Assembly (NCBI RefSeq): GCF_037969875.1
Contig: NZ_CP150218.1
Coordinates: 1,178,001 to 1,242,000, forward strand
Reading direction: 5' to 3'
DNA from: Paenibacillus sp. FSL R7-0337
GTDB taxonomy: Bacteria; Bacillota; Bacilli; Paenibacillales; Paenibacillaceae
Length of the DNA: 64,000 nucleotides
This document shows positions 52,324 to 61,810 of the stretch, in pieces (the first letter of the stretch is position 1; each line of letters starts with the position of its first letter). The notes below the pieces were generated by a model. The model was not told the origin of the DNA, ran no database searches, and worked only from the letters and a program-made list of their open reading frames with translations. The position numbers were made by a program, and so were the translations under genes.

Positions 52324-54903
52324 TTAAGGCTCAATCCCCCACACCAACTGTCCGTTCACATAACCCGTAACCTGCTCATGATCGGCGAACTGGGTGCTGG
52401 TGGCATTGAAGGAATAGTCGTTGGCCTGATTGTAGCCCGACCAGTTGATCTTAGCGAAGCGGGTCTGGATCTCGGCGCTCTGGCCGGGGTTCAGGGTGCC
52501 CGCAGCACTGGTGAAGCCAATCTCCAGAGCATAATCCGCACCGGCGGCCGGGGTGTCCAGCTTCACGATGGTCCCGGTGACGTTCGCATTTCCGATGCTG
52601 GCCCAGTCGGTCCAGAAGCTCTGCTGTTGCTCGCCGTCGATTGTATAGTAATAGCGGAGCTTCACATCGCTGAGCTGGACCGGTGCATTCCCGGTGTTGA
52701 TTACTTTGAACTTGGGTGCGATTCCATTGGTTGAAGCACCGGTGCTGCCGTTGTAGGACTGAATGGTCAGGTCGCCTGAAGGCAGCGGAACGCTGCTATC
52801 CTCTACGTTCACAGTAAGCACAACCTCTGCTCCGCCGCTGAAATGAAAAGTGACCGCATGCTGGCCGAGCGGCAGCGTGGCAAGATAAGCCTTTCTCAGA
52901 ACAACCGCAGTGTCTGTGGCCGTATAGTCCTGACCGGAGATAAGGGTGTAATTGCCGCTCTTCAGGCTTGTCAGCTGATGCCCCTGTAAGGTAAGCGCTA
53001 CGGAAATATCCTGTGCAAGATTCGCCGCCCGGTCAAACACCGCATGGTCTGGTGAGATGGCAGCACCTGGCGTTGTATCGATGACTTTTACTTTTAACAC
53101 GGGATCTTGGCCCTGATTGAAATCCAGAACGACCGAATGCTCGCCAACCGGCAGCGTTGCCAGGAACGCCTTAGTGAGCAGCAGTGTGTTCCCGCTTAAG
53201 GTATAGTCCTCGTTCTCAGTCAACACGGTAGTGCCGGAACGAAGGGCCGTTAACGTGTTGCCGTTCAGATTCATAGTGACGGTCTGGTCGGCCTGATGCG
53301 CCTGAGCTTTGTCAAATTCCACCATGGATGGCGTAATAGACGCACTCGGATGAGGGTTATTCCCCTTCAGATCAGGCAGCTCGTCTAGCGTAATGACATA
53401 ATCACTCTGATACAGAGTGGTCAGCGTAGCCGGGAAATTGAACGCCGTGCTCATCAGATGCTCTCCGTACCATGGCAGGAAGTAGAGCCAGCCTGCTTTT
53501 TCATCGGTCAGATTTTGCACGCTTGGAACGGTGTCGTTCTCGGTCATGGCTACCATCTTCTTGCCGCCAGTCAGATCCACCAGCTGATAAAAGGTCGAGC
53601 TAATCGCATCCTCATTCGGCACGCCGGACAGTCCATCATAGCGGTTGTAGATGGTGTTGTATTTATCGTAGCCGACAATATCCACCTGATTATCCCCTGG
53701 ATACCAGGCCGGAGAAGTGCTGTACACATAGCTGTTATAGGTCCAGATCAGGTTGTGCAGGCCGTAAGTCTCCGTAAGTTCAGTATAAAGCTGATCCCAG
53801 AGCTGCTTGTACACCTCCGCACCTGCCGAAGCCCACCAGAACCACGCCCCTTCTCCATTCAGCCCGCCGTTGCCTTCTGCCTCATGGTAAGGACGGAAGA
53901 TCACGGGCACATTGTTGTCCTGCAGAATCTGCAGCTGCTCCGCCAAGTCCTTGATCGCCAGCTTCAAGTATTTGTACTCCTTGGTCCCTGGAATCACAGC
54001 ATTAGCGGTATTGAAATTGGTCTCGGTTGGTTTGTAGGTCGCCTGCTTCCAATCCACAAATTCCCCTAGCTGATAGGAGGTGATGTCACGGGGAACCGTA
54101 AGATGCCAGCTATTGGTCGCAATCCCGCCCTTGGTATTCACCCAGTCGATCATGCGGGCGGTAGTGCCATCCTCCCAGCCATACAGCGGATTATAGTTCA
54201 TAAGGTCGAACCCGCGGACTGCCGGATATTTCCCGGTCAGATTGTGAATCCAGTCGAACTCCAGCTCGGAGTTGCCGTCATTCCCTCCGCCGTAAATCTC
54301 CTGCTGGCCCGATAGCATATGCTTCCCGTATACCTCCGTCAAATAATTCATCAGGAGCTGGGTTTCGGGCGTGGCCTGAGCATCAGAGAGAACCGGCTGT
54401 ACAATCAGGGGGTCCAGGTTCGCATGATCCACCGTTAAGGCGTCGAAATAAGCGAATCCCCAGCCTGCTTTTACCTGAATAGTATTGCTGCCTTGATTCA
54501 GCTTGTGATAGCCGAAGTTGAACTCCTTCCACGTAGTGGTGTAGGGCAGCATATACGAACCCTTCGCAGCACCGTTAACGATTAATGCCTGCTGTCTGCC
54601 ATCCGGGCTCAGCTCCTGCATATAACGGGTCGAGATCGTATACATCCCGGTTGCCGGGACAGTTACAGTGTAGGTTAGCGTACCGGAGTTCTGCATCCAG
54701 ACAAAACCGCTTCCCGAATATCCGGGCTTCGGCGTTCCGTAAATCTGGGTCGTCACTTGCAGATCCGGGGTGAGCTGGGCATTCTCGCTTTCGATGGTGA
54801 TCAGTGCAGGGTCAGCGCGGGCCGCAGGCGGTGCAGTAAGCCCTCCAAGCAGCAGCGTACACGCCAGCAGCATTGTTCCTGTTCTTTTGAGCCATTTCTT
54901 CAT
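52324..54903 (-). CDS. Secreted modular GH26 beta-mannanase with X2 and CBM3 modules
   Basis: 859 residues. Order: signal peptide 1-30; CBM35-like module ~33-165 (ITIESENAQLTPDLQVTTQI); GH26 catalytic domain ~172-500 with acid/base Glu341 in IFRPYHEAEGNG and nucleophile Glu455 in VAMTENDTVPS; two X2 modules ~520-610 and ~612-702 (each with a GNTLLLTKAFLATLPVG-type strand pair); and CBM3 ~712-859 (LTIQSYNGSTGASTNGIAPK; FWTDWASIGNANVTG; VWGIEP). It degrades mannan outside the cell while held to cellulose by CBM3. ATG 54903 follows GGGGAGG. A weak cre-like site lies at 54961-54974. Confidence 0.92.
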   Translation of the reverse strand: MKKWLKRTGTMLLACTLLLGGLTAPPAARADPALITIESENAQLTPDLQVTTQIYGTPKPGYSGSGFVWMQNSGTLTYTVTVPATGMYTISTRYMQELSPDGRQQALIVNGAAKGSYMLPYTTTWKEFNFGYHKLNQGSNTIQVKAGWGFAYFDALTVDHANLDPLIVQPVLSDAQATPETQLLMNYLTEVYGKHMLSGQQEIYGGGNDGNSELEFDWIHNLTGKYPAVRGFDLMNYNPLYGWEDGTTARMIDWVNTKGGIATNSWHLTVPRDITSYQLGEFVDWKQATYKPTETNFNTANAVIPGTKEYKYLKLAIKDLAEQLQILQDNNVPVIFRPYHEAEGNGGLNGEGAWFWWASAGAEVYKQLWDQLYTELTETYGLHNLIWTYNSYVYSTSPAWYPGDNQVDIVGYDKYNTIYNRYDGLSGVPNEDAISSTFYQLVDLTGGKKMVAMTENDTVPSVQNLTDEKAGWLYFLPWYGEHLMSTAFNFPATLTTLYQSDYVITLDELPDLKGNNPHPSASITPSMVEFDKAQAHQADQTVTMNLNGNTLTALRSGTTVLTENEDYTLSGNTLLLTKAFLATLPVGEHSVVLDFNQGQDPVLKVKVIDTTPGAAISPDHAVFDRAANLAQDISVALTLQGHQLTSLKSGNYTLISGQDYTATDTAVVLRKAYLATLPLGQHAVTFHFSGGAEVVLTVNVEDSSVPLPSGDLTIQSYNGSTGASTNGIAPKFKVINTGNAPVQLSDVKLRYYYTIDGEQQQSFWTDWASIGNANVTGTIVKLDTPAAGADYALEIGFTSAAGTLNPGQSAEIQTRFAKINWSGYNQANDYSFNATSTQFADHEQVTGYVNGQLVWGIEP

Positions 54904-54960
54904 TTTCTTCTTTCCTCCCCATGAACAAAATGGTAAAACCTTGGTTAAACTATCAGATCA

Positions 54961-54974
54961 TGGTTGCGCTTTCA
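54961..54974. promoter_or_regulatory. Possible cre-like site upstream of mannanase
   Basis: On the minus strand TGAAAGCGCAACCA agrees with the CcpA consensus except at two fixed positions. It lies 58 bases before the start codon. Weaker than the sites at 370 and 52123. Confidence 0.35.
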
Positions 54975-55265
54975 TAGCAAAGATAGCATGTATTCCATAA
55001 TTTGTAAATACAAATTAGCAAGTATGCCCAGTGGTATGAATTGCAGAGTGGAAGGAATGTTCTGTTTATTTCGCACGGAGGGAATCTAGTGGAAAAAGTA
55101 CAACTATTCGAGCACTAACGGGGTGCTTGAAAGGGGTATAATTCGGCAGGAACAAGTGCCTTTTTTCGAAGCTAGGTTTCCTTGTTGATTGGCTTCTGTG
55201 CCCCTATCCTGCAGGCCCCTGCGATTTCGCAGGAGCTTGTCCGCATTAAGAGCCTCTTCTGCTAT
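54975..55265. other. Intergenic stretch upstream of mannanase
   Basis: Apart from the presumed mannanase promoter and a small hairpin (CCTGCGA/TCGCAGG, 55217-55233) on the far side, nothing was recognised. Confidence 0.5.
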
Positions 55266-55820
55266 TCACGGAGCAAAAACCTCCGGGTTGTCGCTCGTCC
55301 AAGCACCGATGCAGCCGATCAGGCAGGCTGTGCAGCTTTTCAGCACCCGCCCGCTCAGGCTGTCCTCATACTCTAAGACGATATTGATGCCCTGCCCCCG
55401 CCAAGCGAGAATCCGGCCGGAGAAGCCGGGCCACTCACATTCCTCATCCATCGCGGGCTGGCCGTATGCCGCCATCGCTTGTACCGGAGAGGAGCTCATT
55501 GCAAGGCTCCCGGGAAGCAGCCCGGGATAAGGAGTCTTGACCCGGTCATCCGCTCCGGGTGCGAGGAATTGAACAGCACCGATAATCCATTCTTGCGGGT
55601 CTGGATGCCGGAGTCCGGTCAGATTCTCCAGCTTGGGTCCGCGGTACAGATCCATGCGTAGTGATGATTTCGCTGTCCAGACGATTTCGTCGTTGAAATA
55701 GCTTTTTGGTGTGGGCAGTCTCCGGACACCGTAAGGCTTCAGCAGGGCCTGGATACGCTTGGGATCATACGGCTGGCCCAGCATTTCCACCAGTTGCTCG
55801 GAGGGTTGCTTCGTGGTCAT
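55266..55820 (-). CDS. Unknown cytoplasmic protein
   Basis: 184 residues, no signal peptide or membrane segment. It contains VRRLPTPKSYFNDEIVWTAK near residue 32, a MDLYRGPKLENLTGL stretch near 55 and a C-terminal LEYEDSLSGRVLKSCTACLI. No family recognised. ATG 55820 follows GAGGAGAGG; the frame extends to 55925 but without a ribosome site. It is on the same strand as, and 118 bases after, the M56-type gene. Confidence 0.7.
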   Translation of the reverse strand: MTTKQPSEQLVEMLGQPYDPKRIQALLKPYGVRRLPTPKSYFNDEIVWTAKSSLRMDLYRGPKLENLTGLRHPDPQEWIIGAVQFLAPGADDRVKTPYPGLLPGSLAMSSSPVQAMAAYGQPAMDEECEWPGFSGRILAWRGQGINIVLEYEDSLSGRVLKSCTACLIGCIGAWTSDNPEVFAP

Positions 55821-55937
55821 GTGTTTCCTCTCCTCTTCACTTGTTCTTCTGTAATCCGCTCTTATTATAGCAAAAGCGCACTCCCAGATGAAGCTCAAGG
55901 AAGCGCGCTCACTTGCAGGTGCCATCCTAACGAAAGC

Positions 55938-57356
55938 TTAGTTGGCGTTGCTGAATTTCAGGCCCTCCTTGCCCAGTTCAAAGCCATACGCCTTGGCCAA
56001 AGCCTGAAGCTCACTGTCTTCCAGCAGCTTAATCTCCTTAACAGCGTTGTCCTTGTCTCTGATGACCCGGAAATCAGCCGAGCCGTTCCCGTCATAGTAG
56101 AATTTGTTGAACTTGCCTTCATGCTGAAGGTCAGGGTCCATGAACAGGCGGATATGCTTGCTGTTGTACAGGAAGCGGTCCTGGGCCTTGTCATACGTTA
56201 AGCCGTAGGCTACATAATCCTTCAATGCATCGTAATTGAAATCGGTGAGAGCTCCGCTTCCATCCGACGATGCTGCGGCCACATCCGGCCCGCTGCTGTC
56301 ACCAGTCTCCATTGCGCTCATTTGCGCAGCGCCGCTGTCTGGTTGCACTCCGCTCACGGCCCCGCTGGACTGCTCTGCGAACGCCGATACCGCTCCGGCC
56401 ACCAGAATGACTGATATGGCTGCTGTCAATACCGTCATTTTCTGAAGTTTCATGATCGACACGATCCTTTCCTTGGTCGCATTTGTACTGAAGCCTATAT
56501 ACAGGGGCATGAACCCCCTCTGTTGCTCCGCCACCTCCAAGAGACATAACGCATAATCCGCCTTGTGCTCTGCACCCAGCTTACGGATGACTCTGGCATC
56601 ACAGACCATCTCCAGCTCCCGGTTTAGATAGAAAACCATCAGCCAGACCAGCGGATTGAACCAGTGCAGGCATAGAGCCACGGACGCAGCCAGCTTCCAT
56701 ACTGTATCGAAATACCGGATATGCATATATTCATGGGTGAGAATATAATCCATAGCCTGTGCGTTCCCGGTATTCAGGTTCGCAGGCAGGATAATCTTCG
56801 GACGCCAGGTTCCGCACGTAACCGGTGTATCCATCCGGTCAAATGTCAGGATGGTAAGCTTACGCCGCAAGGGATGCCGGGCACGCCAGGCCTCAATTAC
56901 AGGCTCCTGTCTCTGCAGAGGCAGTGCTGTCCGCAGCTCTCTCTTGCTTCTGCAGAAGATCACCGCAAGGATCATAAGCAGCAGTGCAGCGCCGCCAAGC
57001 CATATGACACCCAGCTGCTCCGGCTTTAGGAACGGCTGCTCCGGCTCCCCGCCCGCAAAGGCCGTGAATGCTATATCCCGGGCGAACATCCCTGTGTGCA
57101 GGGCTGAGCGTTCCGGCAACTGCACTACGGCTGCTGTGTGCGTGCTAACCTGATCAATCGCAGCAGCAACCTCTGCCTGAGGTGACAGCTGCGGAAGAAT
57201 CGGCACAGAACCCGGAATCAGCAGTCTGGCAATGACAATGCCCCACAGGACCAGAAAGAGCTGTCTGGGTAATTTGTGCAGGGTCACAGAGCGCAGCGCG
57301 ATCACTAGAACGATCAGCACGCTTGCTGAGATACTCATCTGTAAGATATCCATCAT
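55938..57356 (-). CDS. M56 (BlaR1/MecR1-type) membrane metalloprotease
   Basis: 472 residues. The N-terminal ~310 residues form four membrane segments with a cytosolic zinc protease: the HExxH motif is LTHEYMHIRYFD near residue 213, with NRELEMVCDARVIRKL near 245 as the further metal ligand. The outside C-terminal domain (~330-472) is not a penicillin-binding sensor; it is a short Ser/Asp-rich region plus a small globular part. So the signal is probably not a beta-lactam. It follows the BlaI-type repressor gene with an eight-base gap and would cleave that repressor. Confidence 0.88.
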   Translation of the reverse strand: MMDILQMSISASVLIVLVIALRSVTLHKLPRQLFLVLWGIVIARLLIPGSVPILPQLSPQAEVAAAIDQVSTHTAAVVQLPERSALHTGMFARDIAFTAFAGGEPEQPFLKPEQLGVIWLGGAALLLMILAVIFCRSKRELRTALPLQRQEPVIEAWRARHPLRRKLTILTFDRMDTPVTCGTWRPKIILPANLNTGNAQAMDYILTHEYMHIRYFDTVWKLAASVALCLHWFNPLVWLMVFYLNRELEMVCDARVIRKLGAEHKADYALCLLEVAEQQRGFMPLYIGFSTNATKERIVSIMKLQKMTVLTAAISVILVAGAVSAFAEQSSGAVSGVQPDSGAAQMSAMETGDSSGPDVAAASSDGSGALTDFNYDALKDYVAYGLTYDKAQDRFLYNSKHIRLFMDPDLQHEGKFNKFYYDGNGSADFRVIRDKDNAVKEIKLLEDSELQALAKAYGFELGKEGLKFSNAN

Positions 57357-57364
57357 CCCTCGCC

Positions 57365-57724
57365 TCAGCGCAAGCTTTCCACGATTTGCCTGAGCTTGTC
57401 GATATCGGCTTTGCTGAGGTTCTTCTCATTAAGAAATGCAGAGAAGAACATCTCCGCCGAACCGCCATACATTTTATTAATCAGCTCTTTGGTCTCATAC
57501 GTCTGCACCTGCTCTTTGGCAATCAGGGCTGTGCAGACAAAGCCGGGGTCTGTCCGCTCTACAGCATCCTTGACAATCAGCTTCTTAATCACTGTATAGG
57601 TCGTATTCCTGTTCCAGCCTGTCTCCTGATTCAGAATTGCGGCCAGATCCCCTGCGGGCAGCTTGCCTTCCCTCCATAGAATCTCCATGACCTTAAGCTC
57701 GGAATCATACAGCTTAATCTCCAT
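57365..57724 (-). CDS. BlaI/MecI/CopY-family repressor
   Basis: 119 residues, the standard length. The winged helix is KVMEILWREGKLPAGDLAAI and TGWNRNTTYTVIKKLIVKDA, and the C-terminal dimer helices are SAEMFFSAFLNEKNLSKADI. ATG 57724 follows GGGAGGCTGGTGC; the longer frame to 57787 crosses its own operators. Co-transcribed with the M56 protease gene, the usual sensor/repressor pair. Confidence 0.92.
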   Translation of the reverse strand: MEIKLYDSELKVMEILWREGKLPAGDLAAILNQETGWNRNTTYTVIKKLIVKDAVERTDPGFVCTALIAKEQVQTYETKELINKMYGGSAEMFFSAFLNEKNLSKADIDKLRQIVESLR

Positions 57725-57744
57725 GCACCAGCCTCCCTTCGTTT

Positions 57745-57784
57745 GACTACTGTAGTAGTCATACTCCAATACTACTCCAGTAGT
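57745..57784. promoter_or_regulatory. Twin BlaI-type operators
   Basis: GACTACTGTAGTAGTC (57745-57760, arms 7-2-7) and ACTACTCCAGTAGT (57771-57784, arms 6-2-6) are both close to the BlaI/MecI operator pattern TACTACANNTGTAGTA. Centres are 25 bases apart and they sit immediately upstream of the repressor gene. Confidence 0.8.
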
Positions 57785-57831
57785 CACCTGATGTCAATTA
57801 TATCCTTTTACTCCTTATTTATTCCATGTCA

Positions 57832-59592
57832 TTAAGCATACAAATAGCTCTGGGCCGTATACATCTGATAATATTTCCCGCGCCGGTTCATCAATTCTGT
57901 GTGCGAGCCCGCTTCACAGATCTCCCCCTGGTCGAATACATAGATGATATCGCAGAGCCGGGTCACTCCGAGCCGGTGCGAGATCATGATTGTCGTCTTG
58001 TTCTCACACAGCGCGGAGAACTCTTCATAGATCTGCGTCTCCACCTTGGGGTCCAGGCTGGCTGTCGGCTCGTCCATAATCAGAATCTCGCTGTCCGCCC
58101 GGCCGAGCGCTCTGGCAATCGCCAGCCGCTGCCACTGTCCGCCCGACAGCTCTGTATCATTGTTCTCCAGCTGGCCTAGCTGGGTATCCAGGCCTTGCGG
58201 CAGCTGATCGATGAAGTCCTCCATATGGAAGATCCGCAGCGACTCCTTCTGGAACTCTTGTCCGAAATTTCCCGCCCGGATATTATCCGCGACCGAGAAC
58301 TGGTATTTAATGAAATTCTGAAATACACAGACCGTCTTCCTTCTGAACGAATCAATGACATCGGCTAACGGGACTCCACCGATCAGCACCTCCCCTGAAG
58401 TCGGCTTGTACAGGCCGAGCAGCACATGAATGAAGGTCGTTTTACCGCTGCCGTTCTCGCCCACTAAGGCAATTTTCTCGCCTTTGTTGATCGTTAATTC
58501 AATATTCTTAAGTGTAAGGCTCCCGCTGCCCGGGTATTTGAAATCCACATGCTTGAACTGAAGGGTGGAAGCATCCGCAAGCGTCTTATGCCCGCCGCCG
58601 GCATTCTCGGGGAGATCCAGGAAATTCAGCATATCTTCCATATACAGTGTGTAATTGTTCATGGAACTGATTTTATTCACCATACTGCTCAGTGCGCCCG
58701 TTATGGCCTGCATCGCTGTGATCACCAGCATAACATCGCCTATACTCATTCTATTCTCTAAGACGCCTATGCAGGTGATGAGCAGACAGATTCCCAGCGC
58801 AATATTCCGCAAGAGATCAACGAGCGCTCCGCCCAGCGTATAATGCAGCAGCAGCCCGAACTTCTCTCTCCATACCTCGCTGCGGATCTCTTCCGTGCGG
58901 TCATTGAAATAATCAATTAATCCGAACATGCGGATCTCCTTGGCATATCTTCGGCTTGTCAGCACATCGTACATATAGTTCAACCGGCGCAGCGGCTTGC
59001 TCTGTTCAACCGCCTGGAAGTAGCTCAGCTTGCCCTGTGCATTCATCAGCAGCAAATACGGTATGGTGGCAAGCACCGCAATAACGGGAAAATACAGATT
59101 GATCTTCAACAGCAGCACGATAAAGGAGAACATGGAGAACATAGGAAGTACGACAGACAAGGAGTTGTTGACGTAGGCCAGAATCCCCTTGTTCACTTTG
59201 GACTGGACCCGCTCCAACAGATCATAGACAGCCGGATTCTCCAGCTCTTCCATATCAATAACAGACAGCTTCTTGTTCACCTGTCTGATGAATTCACGGT
59301 TAATGTTATATTTCAGACGATTGTTAACATGCGCCGTAATATGCTCTATCGCTTCCAGGACAATCTTCAGCACGGTATATCCGGCGACAAGGATTAACAG
59401 TTTGTGTGTTACGGCGGAGGCAGACTGGACGAAGGCGAGGCCATCGATCAGGAGCTTGTAGAGCCAGGCTCCCAGCGGGGCCAGCAGTGCACTGAGCGCC
59501 ATGAGCACCAGTGACAGGTACAAATCTTTGGTGCAGAACAGCTTGACGATCATCTTGGGGTTGCGGACATGAACCAGTATTTTCGTAGTCAT
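57832..59592 (-). CDS. ABC transporter, fused membrane and ATPase domains
   Basis: 586 residues. Six membrane segments fall in residues ~25-310, followed by an ATPase with Walker A ALVGENGSGKTTFI near 372, Q-loop FQNFIKYQ, signature ELSGGQWQRLAIARAL near 475, Walker B ILIMDEPTASLDP near 497 and H-loop ISHRLGVTR near 530. It is an exporter half-transporter. It overlaps the end of a truncated second ABC gene by four bases (ATGA), so the two were a heterodimer-type pair and this half now lacks its partner unless it can work as a homodimer. Confidence 0.9.
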   Translation of the reverse strand: MTTKILVHVRNPKMIVKLFCTKDLYLSLVLMALSALLAPLGAWLYKLLIDGLAFVQSASAVTHKLLILVAGYTVLKIVLEAIEHITAHVNNRLKYNINREFIRQVNKKLSVIDMEELENPAVYDLLERVQSKVNKGILAYVNNSLSVVLPMFSMFSFIVLLLKINLYFPVIAVLATIPYLLLMNAQGKLSYFQAVEQSKPLRRLNYMYDVLTSRRYAKEIRMFGLIDYFNDRTEEIRSEVWREKFGLLLHYTLGGALVDLLRNIALGICLLITCIGVLENRMSIGDVMLVITAMQAITGALSSMVNKISSMNNYTLYMEDMLNFLDLPENAGGGHKTLADASTLQFKHVDFKYPGSGSLTLKNIELTINKGEKIALVGENGSGKTTFIHVLLGLYKPTSGEVLIGGVPLADVIDSFRRKTVCVFQNFIKYQFSVADNIRAGNFGQEFQKESLRIFHMEDFIDQLPQGLDTQLGQLENNDTELSGGQWQRLAIARALGRADSEILIMDEPTASLDPKVETQIYEEFSALCENKTTIMISHRLGVTRLCDIIYVFDQGEICEAGSHTELMNRRGKYYQMYTAQSYLYA

Positions 59593-59822
59593 ATGACCTG
59601 ATCTCCCGTATCATACCATTTGGCCTGACCCCTGAAGAAGCTGCAATATTCACCCTGTTGCTGCATCAGCTCGGCATGGGTGCCCGTTTCCACGATCTCC
59701 CCCTGCTTCATAAATATGATCCGGTCGGCGAGCTTGGCAATTCCGATCCGGTGCGAGATGAGCACAACACTTTTGCCGCGAAAATATTTGCCGATATTGC
59801 GGAACTGCTGAGCCGTCTGCAC
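59589..59822 (-). pseudogene. ABC transporter ATPase C-terminal remnant
   Basis: About 70 residues remain of a second ABC half-transporter: FRGKSVVLISHRIGIAKLAD is the end of Walker B/H-loop region, and MKQGEIVETGTHAELMQQQG is the C-terminal part. Walker A, the signature motif and the entire membrane domain are absent. The frame is open past 59822 but the sequence there is the beheaded kinase on the other strand. Confidence 0.8.
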
Positions 59823-60455
59823 AGACAGCTCGAAGCCCAGGAGCTCAGCTATCAGGATACCTTACATTCCTTCATGGACATCAAGCGAATCATTCATGAT
59901 ATGAATAAGCAATTGGTATACATACGCACCTGTATTGAAGCAGGCCATGCGGCAAAAGGCGCAGATCATATTAACGGAATTCTGCACCAGATCGTGGCTT
60001 CCTGCAACACCATCACTACCGGCAACCTGGCGGTGGATGCCTTGGTCAGCCATGCGCTTCACCACGCCTCTTGCCTGGATATTGCCATGCAGCATAAGGT
60101 ACAGCTCACCGGTGCACCTGTTAACATTGAACGCTATGATCTGTGTATATTACTTGGCAACCTTCTGGATAATGCCATAGATGCTGCGAGACAGGTCCGG
60201 CCGGCTGAGAACAGATCCATTCAGCTTCATATCCATGCGAACAACAATGCCCTCGTTATCTATATCGGCAACTCCATGGCCGCCCCCGCCAGCACAGCAG
60301 CGCCATGCCGCCGGGCCCATCCGGAGCTGCACGGAATCGGCTTAAGTACTATTCAGCAGGTTACGGGCAAATACGGCGGGCATCTGAGAACGACGGTCAA
60401 GCCCGGGAAGTACGAAACGGTTGTTGTTCTGCCTTATGCGAAGACCGGAAGCTAA
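59805..60455 (+). pseudogene. AgrC/GHKL-type sensor kinase lacking its membrane domain
   Basis: The recognisable kinase begins near 59805: LLSRLHRQLEAQELSYQDTL, phosphoacceptor His in RIIHDMNKQLVYIRTCIEAG, N-box LLGNLLDNAIDAARQVRP and ATP-lid-like ELHGIGLSTIQQVTGKYGGH. The membrane sensor normally in front is missing, and the frame instead enters the antisense of an ABC remnant. The ATPase part seems intact, but without its input domain it is probably non-functional. First inner ATG at 59874. Confidence 0.8.
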
Positions 60456-60499
60456 ATACAGGTTGCCGTGCAGGCATATGGATCAGGAAGTCCACACCC

Positions 60500-61669
60500 T
60501 CAATTTAACTGTTCCTTAGCGCGTTGCCCTTCACGGGAGCTTCTGCCGATCATGAGCTGTACCGCGATCATAAGCACAGTGACCACAGCCAGGCCGGTCA
60601 GGGCAAGCCGGAATGAACCCGAAGCATCCAGGATGCGGCCTACTGCGAGGGGACCCAAGGCTCCGAGAATATAGCCGCCGCCCTGGCTCAGTGAGGACCA
60701 GGCGCTGGCCTCTTCCGCCCGCTGCGTCATGAGCAGCGGCAGCATGAGCGCCAGCGGGAACAATCCTCCGGCACCGATCCCGAGCAGGACTGCACTCAGG
60801 AATGGAAAGCCTGATCCGAGGAGCAACAGCAGTCCGCTTAGCTCGAACAGACTGCACAGCACCAGCCATAAGGTGCGCCGCTGGAATCTGGACGTAAGGA
60901 TTGGCACCAGAATACTTACCGGAATCTGAATCAGGGTGAACAATGTGAGCAGGTTACCCGCATCATGACGGCTGTAGCCCATAGACATGGCTATCGGGGC
61001 CAGCCAAGCTGTCAGCGAATAGAAGACACTGGCCATCAGGCCGAAAAATACGGTCAGCAGCCAGGCCCGCTTGTTCGCCACGGGCAGCTTGGCGTGCACA
61101 CTCTGAGCCTCCGGCTGCAGCGACTTTGCTGTAATTCTCCACCAAGCCGGGAGAGCTGCCAGGGAGAGTACCGCCCATACTGCCAGCGACAGCTGCCAGG
61201 AACTGTCCAACCAGGTGAACAAGGGAACAGACAGCCCTGCCGCCAGCGATGCGCCCAGCACCAACGCGGCAGAATACACACTTACCATAGCAGTACGCCC
61301 TGGGAAATAACGCTTAATGAAGCCTGACAACAGCGGACCGGCGATTCCGATTCCCACACCTGCTGCGAGTGCGGTCAGAATGAGCCCAGAGGCCGAGGAT
61401 AACACGCCCCGCGCGGCAGTTGCCGCCCCGATGAGCACCATGGATGCAAAGATTGTACGTTCCATTCCGAAACGGCGGCTGATGCTCACTGCAACCGGTG
61501 CGAACAGGCCCATACACAGAACAGGCAGCGTAGTCAGCAGACTCGCCTGCAGGCTGCTCATTGCCAGGTCCCCCTGAATATTGCTAAGCAGCGGAGAGAC
61601 GGACGTAATAACCGGACGCATATTTAATGAGGCAGCCAGTAGGGCGATGAATAATAACAGGAAAGGCAA
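60500..61669 (-). CDS. MFS transporter of the CynX/NimT type
   Basis: About 389 residues with twelve membrane segments, starting PFLLLFIALLAASLNMRPVI and including FGMERTIFASMVLIGAATAA and a central charged loop near residue 190. CynX/NimT proteins export or import small organic anions such as cyanate or nitroimidazoles; the substrate is unknown. The start is probably TTG 61669, ten bases after GGAG; TTG 61684 is possible. It is divergent from the LysR gene, which probably regulates it. Confidence 0.85.
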   Translation of the reverse strand: MPFLLLFIALLAASLNMRPVITSVSPLLSNIQGDLAMSSLQASLLTTLPVLCMGLFAPVAVSISRRFGMERTIFASMVLIGAATAARGVLSSASGLILTALAAGVGIGIAGPLLSGFIKRYFPGRTAMVSVYSAALVLGASLAAGLSVPLFTWLDSSWQLSLAVWAVLSLAALPAWWRITAKSLQPEAQSVHAKLPVANKRAWLLTVFFGLMASVFYSLTAWLAPIAMSMGYSRHDAGNLLTLFTLIQIPVSILVPILTSRFQRRTLWLVLCSLFELSGLLLLLGSGFPFLSAVLLGIGAGGLFPLALMLPLLMTQRAEEASAWSSLSQGGGYILGALGPLAVGRILDASGSFRLALTGLAVVTVLMIAVQLMIGRSSREGQRAKEQLN

Positions 61670-61768
61670 CGATATCAACTCCAAGTAGTATAATTTGTGT
61701 CATTCTTGTATAGCTCGAGTATAAATATGCGCCATACATTGTTCAATACTATTATTTCTATTATTATA

Positions 61769-61783
61769 ATAGTATATAACTAT
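61769..61783. promoter_or_regulatory. LysR-box-like palindrome
   Basis: ATAGTATATAACTAT has perfect ATAGT/ACTAT arms around five bases and fits the T-N11-A LysR pattern. It lies between the divergent MFS and LysR genes. Confidence 0.55.
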
Positions 61784-61810
61784 GATTATTCTCTGAACGG
61801 AGTGATTCAT

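Noticed and set aside
53458..54069. 203-codon plus-strand frame opposite the mannanase
   Set aside because: Antisense of the GH26 domain with no start signal.
59658..59804. N-terminal part of the plus-strand kinase frame
   Set aside because: Reads antisense through the ABC remnant; treated as junction artefact, not protein.
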